Positions 17,054 through 25,509 of a stretch of DNA of 64,000 nucleotides are shown in pieces. The position numbers were made by a program, and so were the translations under genes. The number at the start of each line of letters is the position of its first letter. Within the stretch, counting starts at the first letter, position 1. Below the pieces are notes generated by a model that saw only the letters and a program-made list of their open reading frames with translations, had not been told where the DNA came from and ran no database searches. The stretch is from Dactylosporangium vinaceum (lineage in GTDB: Bacteria; Actinomycetota; Actinomycetes; Mycobacteriales; Micromonosporaceae), in assembly GCF_019904175.1 (NCBI RefSeq), contig NZ_CP061913.1:10726001-10790000 (forward strand). Reading direction: 5' to 3'.

Positions 17054-19244
17054 GGGTGGGGCGGCCGAAGTGGTACCCCTGGGCGTAGCGGTAGCCCAGC
17101 CGGTACAGCTCGGCCGCCTGCTCCGCCGTCTCCACGCCCTCGGCGATGGCGTCGAGATTCAGCCCGTCGCTGACGTTGATCAGTGCGGTCGCGATGACGG
17201 AGTGGCGCCCGGCCATGGTGACGTTGTCGACGAACGACTTGTCGACCTTGAGGATGTCGACCGGGCACGTCTGCAGGAGCCCGAGCGACGAGTGCCCGGT
17301 GCCGAAGTCGTCAAGAGCGATGCGCACCCCCAGCCGGTGTACTCCCTCGAGCGCCTCGATGGCCCGCCCGCCCCCGAAGACCGCGGTCTCGGTGACCTCG
17401 ATCGCGAGGCGCTCAGCGGGCAGCCCGGTGGCGGCCAGCACCGCCGCCACCACCTCCGCGAAGTCGGGCTCGACCAGCTGCCGGGCCGAGACGTTCACGC
17501 TCACCTTGCCCGGTGCGGCCGCGCCGAGGGTGGCGATCCAGGTCGCCGCCTGGGAGCACGCCTCGAGCAGGATCCAGGCGCCCAGCTCGACGATCTGCCC
17601 GTTGCGCTCGGCGACCGGGATGAAGTCGGCCGGGCTCATGAACCCGAGCTCCGGATGGTGCCAGCGGATAAGCGCCTCGACGCCCGCGATCTCGCCGCGC
17701 GGGAGGGCCACGATCGGCTGGTACACGAGCTGGAACTGGCCCTGGTCGATCGCCTCCCGCAGCTGCGCACCCAGCCGGGCGTGCTCGCTCGCCCGCTGGT
17801 CGAGCTCGGGGCGGAAGCGCTCCTGGCGGGTCTTGGACTCCTTCGCCGCGTACATGGCGACGTCGGCCCGGCGCAGCAGCTCGAACGGGTCCCGGGTGCC
17901 CTCCGCGTCGGTGACGCCGATGCCGGCCTGGACGAGCAGGTGGTGCTCGCCGGCGAACACCGGCTCGGCCAGGGCGGCGGCCAGCTCGCCGACCAGGGCG
18001 TCGGCCGCGGCGTGCGGGGTGTCCGGCATCAGCACGGCGAACTCGTCCCCGCCGAGCCGGGCGACCACGTCCCCGGGGCGCAGCACGCCGGTGAGCCGGC
18101 GGCCGACGGCGGCCAGGAGCTGGTCGCCGACGGCGTGGCCGAGCCCGTCGTTGATCCCCTTGAAGTCGTCGAGATCGATGAATGCGACCTGCGGGCGCCC
18201 GCCGGCGTCGAGCTCCTCGCGGATGAGCTCCTCCAGGAAGCGCCGGTTGGGCAGGCCGGTGAGGTCGTCGCGCATGGCGAGGTCGCTGAGCTGGTCGGCC
18301 TGGGTCTGCACCTGCCGCACCAGCCCGGACATGCGCACCACGACAAGCAGGAACAGCGCGGCCGCGACGACGCCGATGGCCAGCCAGTCCAGGTGCGCGA
18401 CGCCGGCCAGGCCCTGCCCGACGAGCAGCGCGGGCGCGACGAGCGAGCTGATCGCGAGCGCGGCCAGCCGCTTGCGGGACAGCGGCGACTCGTCCACGGC
18501 GATCGGCTCGGTGAGCGTGCGCATGGACGGGTGCAGAGCCGCTCCGGCGAGCGCGAAACCGGACAGGAGCCACCCGATGCGCACAAACTCCCTCGGTACC
18601 GCCGACAAGCTGAACTGTCCCGCGTAGACCAGGTCGGCCCCGAACATCAGCACCAGGCTCCCGGCCAGCAGCCAGTAGGTGGGCGTGCGGGCGACCCGCC
18701 CGGCCAGCAGCCGCGCCAGCGAGACGAGGAGCACCATGTCGCAGACCGGGTAGGCCAGCGACACCGTCCGCTGCACGGCCGACAGGTCCTGGTTGTGCAC
18801 GATGGGGCGCATCACGAACGTCCAGAGCAGCAGTCCGCAGCCGATCGCGATGATGCCGGCGTCGATCCAGCCGGCCCGGTCGTCGCCCTGCCGGCGCAGC
18901 ACGAGCCAGCTGCCGGCCGCGAGCGCCGGGTAGGCGGCGAGGAAGAACGCGTCGGCCATCGAGGGGTACGCGACGGTGCCGGCGGAGTGCGCGTACACGG
19001 TGAAGGCGATGTCACCGGCGGCCCAGGCGGCGGTGCTGAGCGTGAAGCAGTGCCACACCGCGCGGATGCGGGGCCGGTTGCGCCGGACGCCGTAGAGCAG
19101 CGCCGCGAGGGCGGCGACGGTGGCTGCCACGTGCACGAGATCGGCCGCGGCGGACCCGGCCGGCAGCAGCGCGAAGACCGCTGCCACCAGGCATCCCCCG
19201 AGTAACCAGGTGGCCCAGAGGCGCCCGGTCAGCCACTCTCTCAC
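17016..19244 (-). CDS. membrane GGDEF-EAL (c-di-GMP metabolising) protein
   Basis: The 742-residue protein has an N-terminal set of about eight to ten membrane segments (residues 10-310), a GGDEF domain (about 325-480) and an EAL domain (about 495-740). RLGGDEFAVLMPDT has the intact diguanylate cyclase site near residue 400. EALIRWHHPELGFMSP, NVSARQL, ALDDFGTGHSSL and ILKVDKSFV hold the usual EAL catalytic and metal residues, so both activities could be present. Such hybrids often act in one direction under signal control. The membrane part has no Cache or MHYT motif that I can see. The GTG start at 19244 lies 96 bp from the csoR start, divergently. Confidence 0.93.
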   Translation of the reverse strand: MREWLTGRLWATWLLGGCLVAAVFALLPAGSAAADLVHVAATVAALAALLYGVRRNRPRIRAVWHCFTLSTAAWAAGDIAFTVYAHSAGTVAYPSMADAFFLAAYPALAAGSWLVLRRQGDDRAGWIDAGIIAIGCGLLLWTFVMRPIVHNQDLSAVQRTVSLAYPVCDMVLLVSLARLLAGRVARTPTYWLLAGSLVLMFGADLVYAGQFSLSAVPREFVRIGWLLSGFALAGAALHPSMRTLTEPIAVDESPLSRKRLAALAISSLVAPALLVGQGLAGVAHLDWLAIGVVAAALFLLVVVRMSGLVRQVQTQADQLSDLAMRDDLTGLPNRRFLEELIREELDAGGRPQVAFIDLDDFKGINDGLGHAVGDQLLAAVGRRLTGVLRPGDVVARLGGDEFAVLMPDTPHAAADALVGELAAALAEPVFAGEHHLLVQAGIGVTDAEGTRDPFELLRRADVAMYAAKESKTRQERFRPELDQRASEHARLGAQLREAIDQGQFQLVYQPIVALPRGEIAGVEALIRWHHPELGFMSPADFIPVAERNGQIVELGAWILLEACSQAATWIATLGAAAPGKVSVNVSARQLVEPDFAEVVAAVLAATGLPAERLAIEVTETAVFGGGRAIEALEGVHRLGVRIALDDFGTGHSSLGLLQTCPVDILKVDKSFVDNVTMAGRHSVIATALINVSDGLNLDAIAEGVETAEQAAELYRLGYRYAQGYHFGRPTPSPQFALESAAA

Positions 19245-19299
19245 GCGAGGGTTATCGGCAGTCGGCGCCCATCGGTTGAGGTTTGTGATCGGGTTTCAT

Positions 19300-19312
19300 A
19301 CCCCCAGGGGGT
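19300..19312. promoter_or_regulatory. CsoR-type operator
   Basis: ACCCCC-A-GGGGGT is a perfect inverted repeat of the G-tract palindrome kind bound by CsoR-family repressors. It sits immediately upstream of the -10 hexamer TATGCT (19328-19333) of csoR, so it would cover the promoter and allow metal-responsive autorepression. The divergent GGDEF-EAL gene is close enough to be affected. Confidence 0.75.
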
Positions 19313-19340
19313 TTCGGGAAGTGCAGGTATGCTTGTCGCC

Positions 19341-19634
19341 ATGACTGCGCCGACGCCGCGTGGCTACACCGCCACCAAAGATCAGCTGCAGAGCCGCCTG
19401 CGCCGCATCGAGGGCCAGGTCCGCGGCGTCGAGAAGATGGTCGACGAGGACCGGTACTGCATCGACATCCTCACCCAGATCAGCGCCATCCAGGCCGCGC
19501 TGGACAAGGTGGCGCTCGGGCTCCTCGACGACCACGCCCGCCACTGCATGCACAACGGCGCGCAGGAGGGCAAGGCCGAGGAGATGACCACGGAGATGAT
19601 GGCCGCCGTGGGACGACTCCTGCGCCGCGGCTGA
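19341..19634 (+). CDS. csoR: CsoR-family copper-sensing repressor
   Basis: The 97-residue all-helical repressor carries the Cu(I) ligand set Cys40-His65-Cys69 (in EDRYCIDILTQ and DDHARHCMHNG), with the same 25- and 29-residue spacing as in the Mycobacterium tuberculosis protein. The first helix has the family sequence QLQSRLRRIEGQVRGVEKMV. It binds DNA without metal and releases on Cu(I). TATGCT lies seven bases before the ATG at 19341, a leaderless promoter, directly behind the palindromic operator. No copper ATPase or chaperone gene is adjacent, so its targets besides itself are elsewhere. Confidence 0.92.
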   Translation: MTAPTPRGYTATKDQLQSRLRRIEGQVRGVEKMVDEDRYCIDILTQISAIQAALDKVALGLLDDHARHCMHNGAQEGKAEEMTTEMMAAVGRLLRRG

Positions 19635-19654
19635 CCGTTCCTTATCCTCCTGGC

Positions 19655-20152
19655 GTGCCCGACTACTCGTTCGTGCGCCAGACCGACGGTTTCACGTGCG
19701 GCCCGACTGTCGCGCTCGTCGCATCGGCCGCCCTGGACCCCGAATACGGCGCCACTGTCACCGATCCGGCGGCCGAACAGCACCGCCTCCACCGGGCGGC
19801 CAACTTCATCTGGCCGCGCAAGCTCGGCACCACTCCCCCCGGCGTGGCCGCCGTCATCTCCCGGCACACGGCTCCGCTCGGGGTGCGGTACGGCTGGCGG
19901 GTCTTCCGGGGCGATCTGGCCCCGGCGATCGCCGCTGTCGAGTGCGACTGGCCGGTCGGCCTGCTGATCGGCAACTCGATCCCGCGCCACTGGATCCTGA
20001 TCATCGGCCACGACAGCGGGCGGCTCCAGTGCTTCAACCCGGCCCGCGGCAGCGAGACGACGATCGCTGTCGAGGACGTCGCCGGCCGCAAGCTCGATCC
20101 ACTGGGCTTCCCGCGCGCCTTCGCCCTGGTCCTGCCCCGCCGAACCGTCTGA
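19655..20152 (+). CDS. peptidase C39-like protein
   Basis: This 165-residue protein resembles papain-like C39 domains. The likely catalytic Cys is in DGFTCGPTVALVAS; His in PRHWILIIGHDSG and an Asn in CFNPARGSE complete the expected triad order. There is no ABC transporter, signal peptide or double-glycine substrate nearby, so it is a soluble, stand-alone member whose target is unknown. TATCCT six bases before the GTG start predicts a leaderless mRNA. It lies between csoR and a macro-domain gene, each with its own -10. Confidence 0.65.
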   Translation: MPDYSFVRQTDGFTCGPTVALVASAALDPEYGATVTDPAAEQHRLHRAANFIWPRKLGTTPPGVAAVISRHTAPLGVRYGWRVFRGDLAPAIAAVECDWPVGLLIGNSIPRHWILIIGHDSGRLQCFNPARGSETTIAVEDVAGRKLDPLGFPRAFALVLPRRTV

Positions 20153-20168
20153 CGTAGGGTCTTCTGCC

Positions 20169-20645
20169 GTGCTTGCGCTGCGTTACGTCCAGGGCGACGC
20201 GACGAGTCCCCAGGCCGCCGGCCCGAAGGTCATCGCGCACGTCTGCAACGACCTGGGCGGCTGGGGCAAGGGCTTCGTGCTGGCCGTGTCCCGCCGCTGG
20301 CCGGAGCCGGAGCGCGACTACCGGGCCTGGCATCGCGAGCGGGCGGGGAACGACCTCGGGCTGGGTGCGGTACGCGTGATCCAGGTCCGCCCCGACACCT
20401 GGGTGGCCAACATGATCGGCCAGCACGGCATGCGCACCGGCTCGAAGGGCCCGCCGATCCGCTACGACGCCCTGGACCACTGCCTCGCCACGCTTGCCGA
20501 CCGCGCTGTAGCCCTGGCCGCCTCCGTGCACATGCCGAGGATCGGCGCGGGCCTGGCCGGCGGCCGCTGGGACCGGATCGAACCGCTGATCATCACCAAC
20601 CTGTGCGCCCGCGACATTTCGACCACTGTGTACGACTTCACCTGA
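20169..20645 (+). CDS. macro-domain (ADP-ribose-binding) protein
   Basis: The 158-residue protein is a single macro domain. The typical parts are IAHVCNDLGGWGKGFVLAV (ADP-ribose pocket), the WVANMIGQHGM strand, and VHMPRIGAGLAGGRWDRIEP. It resembles the Poa1/ADP-ribose-1''-phosphatase and ALC1-like branches. It may bind or hydrolyse ADP-ribose esters. TAGGGT eight bases before the GTG predicts leaderless transcription. No PARP-like or DarT toxin is adjacent, so antitoxin function is not supported. The neighbour is a C39-like protein. Confidence 0.85.
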   Translation: MLALRYVQGDATSPQAAGPKVIAHVCNDLGGWGKGFVLAVSRRWPEPERDYRAWHRERAGNDLGLGAVRVIQVRPDTWVANMIGQHGMRTGSKGPPIRYDALDHCLATLADRAVALAASVHMPRIGAGLAGGRWDRIEPLIITNLCARDISTTVYDFT

Positions 20646-20670
20646 TCCGTACCGTTTTTGGGAGTGTGCA

Positions 20671-21165
20671 ATGAGGCGCATCCTGAGCCTGCTGCCGGCC
20701 GTGGCCGTGCTGTCCGGCCTGGCCGCCCTGTCCGGCTGCTCGAACAACGACAACAGCACACCCGCGCCGCAGACCGCCGCCAGCGGCCCGGTGAAGCGCA
20801 TGCGGCACGCCGACGCCCAGACCCTGGCCGACAGGTACCGCACCGACGCCGCCACCACCCTGGGCATCCCGCCCGCCGGCGCCCCGACCAGCTCCCTGGG
20901 TCCGTGCGAGGGCCCGCACACCTTCACCGCCATCACCTACGGTGACGTCCCCGTCCCGGCCGACCAGCAGCCCGCCGCCCTGCAGAAGCTGCGCGCGCAC
21001 TACACGGCGGAGCGGTACACGGTCGCCCCGGCCCCGACGGACGGCTCGACCGCCCTGAACGCCACCACCCCGGACCGCGTCATGATCTCCGTCGCCCCCG
21101 AGGGCACCGACATCCTCCGCGTCAACGTCGCCACTCCCTGCTTCGAGTCCGACGAGCCGCTGTGA
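20671..21165 (+). CDS. putative lipoprotein of unknown function
   Basis: The 164-residue protein has a Sec/lipobox signal (LSGLAALSGC, Cys at about residue 27), so it is probably attached to the outer face of the membrane. The mature part is Pro/Ala-rich at first and then a small mixed domain with two Cys (GPCEGPHTFT and ATPCFESDE) that could form a disulfide. I do not recognise a family. It is convergent with the MFS gene, with three bases between the stops. Confidence 0.75.
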   Translation: MRRILSLLPAVAVLSGLAALSGCSNNDNSTPAPQTAASGPVKRMRHADAQTLADRYRTDAATTLGIPPAGAPTSSLGPCEGPHTFTAITYGDVPVPADQQPAALQKLRAHYTAERYTVAPAPTDGSTALNATTPDRVMISVAPEGTDILRVNVATPCFESDEPL

Positions 21166-21168
21166 GCG

Positions 21169-22740
21169 CTAGGCGACCTCGGCCACGTCTCGGCGCTCCC
21201 GATCGGGCTGCGGCCGGCCCGCCGCGTCCGCGCGTCCGCGGGTGAAGGCGACGATGAGCAGTACACCTCCCAGAAATGCGACGAGAGCGGCCGTCGCGGC
21301 GGTCACGTGCATTGCGGCGATGAACGCGTCGTCGGCGGCCCGCGTGAGGTCCGGGCGGTGCAGGGCGTCGGCGACCGCGCGGGTGTGCTCGGCCGACGGG
21401 GCGGCGGCGTCGCGCGCGGACGCGGGCAGGCCGGCCAGCGCCGGGGCTATCCGGTCCCGATACGCGGTGGTCAGGACCGTCCCCAGCAGGGCGATGCCGA
21501 GCACGCTGCCGACCTGGCGGAGCGTGTTGTTGACAGCGGACCCCGCGCCCATGCGGTCAAGCGGCAGGGCGGCGATGACGGCGGCGGACGTGGGGGCGAT
21601 CGTCATGCCCATGGCGGTACCGCTGACCAGGCCCACAGCGCAGAACCATACAAGCGGCGTGTCGACGTCGAAGGCCAGGTTGGTCAGGAACGCGCCCGCC
21701 ACCACGAGGAGCCCGACGCCGCTGATCCAGGCCAGGCCGAACCGCTTGACCAACCGCGCGCCGAGCACCGAGCCGACGGCCACGCCGAGCGCGCCCGGCA
21801 GGAACGCGAAGCCCGTGTCCAGCGCGCTCATCCCGCGGGCACCCTGGAGGTAGAAGTTGCCGTAGAACATCTGACCGGTGATCGCGAAGAACAGCGCGGC
21901 CAGCGCCAGGTTGCCGGCGCTGAACCGGAAGCTGCGGAACAGCCGCGGGTCGAACGACGGCTCGGCCGTGCGCCACTCGAACACCGTGAACAGCACCAGG
22001 AGCGCCAGGCCGGCGGCGACCGGGCCCCACACCGCCGGGCGGGCCCAGTCGGTGTCCTGACCGGCCTCGATGAGGCCGTAGGCGAGGGCGGCCAGACCGC
22101 CCGTCGACAGCAGGAGCCCAATGGGATCGGGACGGCGTCGCTGCGCAAGCTTCGGATTCGGTACGGCCAGTGCTATCCCGATCAGCGCCAGCGCCACGAC
22201 CGGCAGGTTGACCAGGAAGACCGAGCCCCACCAGAAGTGGTCGACGAGCACCCCGCCGAGCAGCGGGCCCAGCGCGACGCCGACCCCGCTCGACGCAGCC
22301 CAGATCGCGATCGCGCCCGCGCGGCGCTCGGGTGGGAAGGTGGCACCGATGATCGCCATCGAGGTCGGCATCATCATCGCGCCGCCGAGGCCCATGAGGC
22401 CGCGGGCCAGGATCAGCCCGGTGGCGTCGCCGGCCCAGGCGGCCCAGATCGAGGCGGCGCCGAAGCAGAGCAGCCCGAGCACGAGGATCGTGCGGTGGCC
22501 GTAGCGGTCGCCGAGCGCGCCGGCGGCGAACAGGGCGGTGGCGAAGAGCAGCGCGTAGGAGCCGACGGCCCACTGCAGCTGGCCCGGCGTCGCGCCGAGG
22601 CCCGTGCGCGGGTCGGCGATGCGCTCCAGCGCGATGCCGAGGATTGTCGTGTCGATCCAGATCAGCACCGCGGCGAACACCAACACCGACAGCACGCGCC
22701 GCTGCCGGGTAAGGTCAATTGACAGGTCCCTGACGGTCAT
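21169..22740 (-). CDS. MFS drug-efflux transporter (DHA2/EmrB-QacA type)
   Basis: The 523-residue protein has about 14 membrane segments. The first-loop motif of the family reads LGDRYGHRTILVLG and the motif C region reads WAASSGVGVALGPLLGGVLV, as in 14-TM drug:H+ antiporters. The ATG at 22740 is preferred because upstream residues belong to the antisense of the marR gene. Copy one of a MarR-type operator lies inside the first codons and copy two lies 19-36 bp upstream, so the adjacent MarR protein very probably represses this gene. The drug substrate is unknown. Confidence 0.92.
   Translation of the reverse strand: MTVRDLSIDLTRQRRVLSVLVFAAVLIWIDTTILGIALERIADPRTGLGATPGQLQWAVGSYALLFATALFAAGALGDRYGHRTILVLGLLCFGAASIWAAWAGDATGLILARGLMGLGGAMMMPTSMAIIGATFPPERRAGAIAIWAASSGVGVALGPLLGGVLVDHFWWGSVFLVNLPVVALALIGIALAVPNPKLAQRRRPDPIGLLLSTGGLAALAYGLIEAGQDTDWARPAVWGPVAAGLALLVLFTVFEWRTAEPSFDPRLFRSFRFSAGNLALAALFFAITGQMFYGNFYLQGARGMSALDTGFAFLPGALGVAVGSVLGARLVKRFGLAWISGVGLLVVAGAFLTNLAFDVDTPLVWFCAVGLVSGTAMGMTIAPTSAAVIAALPLDRMGAGSAVNNTLRQVGSVLGIALLGTVLTTAYRDRIAPALAGLPASARDAAAPSAEHTRAVADALHRPDLTRAADDAFIAAMHVTAATAALVAFLGGVLLIVAFTRGRADAAGRPQPDRERRDVAEVA
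22719..22736. promoter_or_regulatory. MarR-type operator, copy 1
   Basis: TTGACAGGTCCCTGACGG matches the ideal palindrome TTGACAGG-TC-CCTGTCAA perfectly in its left half and partly in its right half. It overlaps codons 2-8 of the MFS gene. Confidence 0.6.
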
Positions 22741-22758
22741 GTCGTCACACTCGCAAGA

Positions 22759-22776
22759 TTGGCAGGTCCCTGTCAA
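22759..22776. promoter_or_regulatory. MarR-type operator, copy 2
   Basis: TTGGCAGGTCCCTGTCAA matches the same 18-bp palindrome with one mismatch in the left half. It is centred 40 bp from copy 1 (about four helical turns), between the divergent starts of the MFS and MarR genes. Confidence 0.7.
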
Positions 22777-22785
22777 TAGGATTCC

Positions 22786-23253
22786 ATGCAAAATAGGGGC
22801 ATGGCCACCCCGATCGACGCCTGCTCGACGTTCCTCGTCCGCCACGCCTGGCTCACCCTGCGCGGGGTGGTCGCCGAGGCGCTCGTCGAGCACGACCTGT
22901 CGGTGGCCCAGTTCGCGTCCCTGCTGCTGCTGGACGAGTCGCCGGGGATGTCGGTGGCCGACGTGGCCCGCAAGGTCTCCACCGCCCGGCAGTCGGCCAA
23001 CGAGATGCTCACCGGCCTGGAGAAGGCCGGCCTGGTCGAGCGCAAGCCGCACCCGACCGACCGCCGCTCCCAGCAGATCTTCCTGACCGCGGCGGGCCGG
23101 GTCCGGCTCGACGAGGCGATCCCGACGGTCCAGGCGGTCGAGGCCCGGCTCTCCAGCGGGTTCAGCGCCGACGAGCTGGCCGTGGTCAGCGCCTGGCTGC
23201 GCCGGATGACCGAGGCTCCAGCGGCCCAGAGCGAAGAGTTACCCACGCTCTAG
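22786..23253 (+). CDS. MarR-family transcriptional regulator
   Basis: The 155-residue protein has the winged-helix MarR fold: the recognition region reads MSVADVARKVSTARQSANEM and the wing is KPHPTDRRSQQIFLT (D-R-R motif). N- and C-terminal helices for dimerisation are present. It is divergent from the MFS exporter, and the two palindromes between and within the genes are the obvious targets, giving the common repressor/efflux pair relieved by a ligand. An alternative start is ATG at 22801, five codons in; the first start is given for completeness. Confidence 0.9.
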   Translation: MQNRGMATPIDACSTFLVRHAWLTLRGVVAEALVEHDLSVAQFASLLLLDESPGMSVADVARKVSTARQSANEMLTGLEKAGLVERKPHPTDRRSQQIFLTAAGRVRLDEAIPTVQAVEARLSSGFSADELAVVSAWLRRMTEAPAAQSEELPTL

Positions 23254-23308
23254 TCTCGACAGGTGTGTGTTCCCCGTCACATCATGGAGTGTGGGCGGGA
23301 GGTGCGGC

Positions 23309-23701
23309 ATGGAACTGCTCGGCGGCATTCAGCGCATGCAACACGCCATCCAGACACCGGTCGGCGACCCGGCATTCGGGCTCGCGGTGACCCGCGCGGT
23401 GGCGCAGCTCAAGCTGGCGTTCGCCCGCCATGTGGCGGTGACCGAGGGGCCGAGCGGCCTCTACGCGGGGGTGATCGACGACGCGCCGCGGCTGGCCCCC
23501 TACCTCAATGACCTCGTCGGCGACCACCGCACCGTGTGGTCCGCCCTCGACGAGCTCGAGGGCCGGCTCTCGGACCGGCACCCGCCGGAGGCCGTGCGCC
23601 GGCACGCGGACCGGCTCATCCGGGAGGTGTGGCTGCACCGGCAGCGCGGGGCGGACCTGCTCCACGAGGCGTACGAGACGGATCTCGGCGGCGAGACCTG
23701 A
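23309..23701 (+). CDS. helical protein, possibly hemerythrin-like
   Basis: The 130-residue protein is predicted all-helical with several His and Glu spread along the helices (FARHVAVTEG, YLNDLVGDHRTVWSALDELE, RRHADRLIREVWLHRQRGAD) in a pattern that recalls hemerythrin HHE proteins, though I cannot confirm the full metal set. The ATG at 23309 has GGGAGGT six bases upstream. It ends 60 bp before a two-component system and may or may not be related to it. Confidence 0.6.
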   Translation: MELLGGIQRMQHAIQTPVGDPAFGLAVTRAVAQLKLAFARHVAVTEGPSGLYAGVIDDAPRLAPYLNDLVGDHRTVWSALDELEGRLSDRHPPEAVRRHADRLIREVWLHRQRGADLLHEAYETDLGGET

Positions 23702-23751
23702 CGGTTCGCTTACGGCCCGGCCGATGCTTAGGGTCGCAGCGCCCCGGGCTC

Positions 23752-23757
23752 TACGCT
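23752..23757 (+). promoter_or_regulatory. -10 hexamer of a leaderless promoter for the two-component operon
   Basis: TACGCT lies seven bases before the ATG at 23765 and TTAGGG (23728-23733) is an acceptable -35 with an 18-bp spacer. No Shine-Dalgarno sequence is present. Confidence 0.55.
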
Positions 23758-23764
23758 CGAACGC

Positions 23765-24451
23765 ATGGGGCAACGCGTGCTGGTCGTGGACGACGACCCG
23801 ACCGTCAGCGACGTCGTGCGGCGATACCTTGAACGGGCCGACTTCGGTGTCCGTCTGGCGGGCGACGGGGTGACGGCGCTGGAGGAGTACCGCCGCGACC
23901 GCCCCGACCTCGTCGTGCTCGACCTGATGCTGCCCGGCATCGACGGGCTGGAGGTGTGCCGGCGGCTGCGGGCCCAGGACCCGGGCCTGCCTGTCATCAT
24001 GCTCACCGCGCTCGGCGAGGAGTCCGACCGCGTGCTCGGCCTGGAGCTGGGCGCCGACGACTACATCACCAAGCCCTTCTCACCCCGGGAGCTGGTGCTG
24101 CGGGTCCAGTCGGTGCTGCGCCGCATCGCCCCGCCCCCGGCCTCGGCCGCCGACGACCTGACCGACGGCGACCTGCGCGTCGACGCCGCCCGCCGCATCG
24201 CCACGCTGCGCGGCCAGGAGCTGGCCCTCACCGTGCGCGAGTTCGACCTGCTGGTCTTCCTCATGCGCAACCCGGGCCGGGTCCTGCGCCGGGCCGAGCT
24301 GCTGGAGCAGGTGTGGGGCTGGACCTTCGGCGACCAGTCCACCGTCACCGTCCACATGCGACGCCTACGGGAGAAGGTCGAGGACGACCCGGCCGAGCCG
24401 AAGCGGATCCTGACCGTGTGGGGCGTGGGCTACCGGTACGAATATGCGTGA
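23765..24451 (+). CDS. OmpR/PhoB-type response regulator
   Basis: The 228-residue protein has a receiver domain (residues 1-120: VVDDDPTVSDVV, the phospho-Asp in VVLDLMLPGIDG, Thr in MLTALGEESD, Lys in ITKPFSPREL) and a winged-helix output domain (residues 135-228, ending TVWGVGYRYEYA). It is the partner of the overlapping histidine kinase (eight-base overlap). The signal and regulon are not evident from neighbours. The promoter appears leaderless. Confidence 0.95.
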   Translation: MGQRVLVVDDDPTVSDVVRRYLERADFGVRLAGDGVTALEEYRRDRPDLVVLDLMLPGIDGLEVCRRLRAQDPGLPVIMLTALGEESDRVLGLELGADDYITKPFSPRELVLRVQSVLRRIAPPPASAADDLTDGDLRVDAARRIATLRGQELALTVREFDLLVFLMRNPGRVLRRAELLEQVWGWTFGDQSTVTVHMRRLREKVEDDPAEPKRILTVWGVGYRYEYA

Positions 24452-25463
24452 CGTCATCCACACGTTCCTGATGGCGCTGGCCGGCTCGCTGGCCGTCGCC
24501 CTGGCCGGCCTGGCCGCCCTGCGCGCCCTGCACCGCCGCTCGGTCACCGTCCACATCGTCGTCATCCTGCTGATCACCGTGCTCAGCGTCCTCACCGGCG
24601 TCACCGGCGCGTCCATGCGCATGTTCATCTCCGACCACGACCTGCACGTCCTGCTCATCGTCGTCGGCACCGCGGCCACCGTCTCGCTCGCCGTGGGTCT
24701 CCTGGCCGGTCGGCGCCTGGCCCGGGCCAGCATGTGGGCGGCCGAGGCCCGCGAGCAGGAGCGCGCGGCCGAGGCCCGGCGGCGCGAGCTGGTGGCGTGG
24801 GTGTCACACGACCTGCGCACGCCACTGGCCGGCCTGCGCGCGATGGCCGAGGCCCTCGACGACGGTGTGGTGGCCGACCCGGAGACGGTCGCCGACTACC
24901 ACCGCCGCATCAGCGCCGAGACCGACCGGATGGCCACCCTCGTCGACGACCTGTTCGAGCTGTCCCGGATCAACGCCGGAGCCCTGCGGCTGTCACTGTC
25001 CGACGTACCCCTGGGCGACGTGGTCTCCGACGCCATCGCCTCGGCGGCTCCACTGGCCGCGGCGGACCACATCAACATCGTGGCCGAGCCGTCCACCGGC
25101 TGGCCCGTCGTGCGCGGGTCGGTCCCGGAACTGTCCCGGGTCGTGAACAACCTCATCCGCAACGCCATCCGCTACACGCCGCCGGACGGCACGGTGACCG
25201 TCACCGGCGGCCAGGACGTCGACGGCTCGGGCTGGCTGGCGGTCACCGACACGTGCGGCGGCATCCCCGAGGCCGACCTGCCCCGCGTCTTCGACGTCGC
25301 GTTTCGGGGGGCCCCAGCGCGTACCCCCGAAAAAAGCGCCGGCGGTGGACTGGGTCTGGCCATCGTCCGCGGACTCGTCGAGGCCCACCACGGCTCGGTG
25401 GCGGCCGACAATGTCGGTGCCGGATGCCGGTTCGTGGTGAAGCTGCCCGCCGCTGTCGCTTAG
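24444..25463 (+). CDS. membrane sensor histidine kinase
   Basis: The 339-residue kinase has three predicted membrane segments in the first 90 residues with little outside loop, so it probably senses the membrane or an intramembrane signal. A HAMP-like linker leads to the H-box AWVSHDLRTPLAGLRAMAEA, then the N-box (LIRNAIRYT), G1 (VTDTCGGIPEADLPRVFD) and G2 (GGGLGLAIVRGLVEAHHG). The ATG at 24444 overlaps the response regulator gene. The G1 box has DTCGGI where DNGxGI is common. Confidence 0.94.
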   Translation: MRDVIHTFLMALAGSLAVALAGLAALRALHRRSVTVHIVVILLITVLSVLTGVTGASMRMFISDHDLHVLLIVVGTAATVSLAVGLLAGRRLARASMWAAEAREQERAAEARRRELVAWVSHDLRTPLAGLRAMAEALDDGVVADPETVADYHRRISAETDRMATLVDDLFELSRINAGALRLSLSDVPLGDVVSDAIASAAPLAAADHINIVAEPSTGWPVVRGSVPELSRVVNNLIRNAIRYTPPDGTVTVTGGQDVDGSGWLAVTDTCGGIPEADLPRVFDVAFRGAPARTPEKSAGGGLGLAIVRGLVEAHHGSVAADNVGAGCRFVVKLPAAVA

Positions 25464-25509
25464 GGCGGCGGTGAACCGGTCCGGGCCGGACGTCTGCCGG
25501 CCGCCGCGA

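Noticed and set aside
17070..19205. 711-residue plus-strand open frame
   Set aside because: Antisense of the GGDEF-EAL gene; composition is that of a GC-skewed shadow frame.
20169..20645. Macro domain as DarG-type antitoxin
   Set aside because: No DarT-like toxin gene is adjacent and the domain stands alone.
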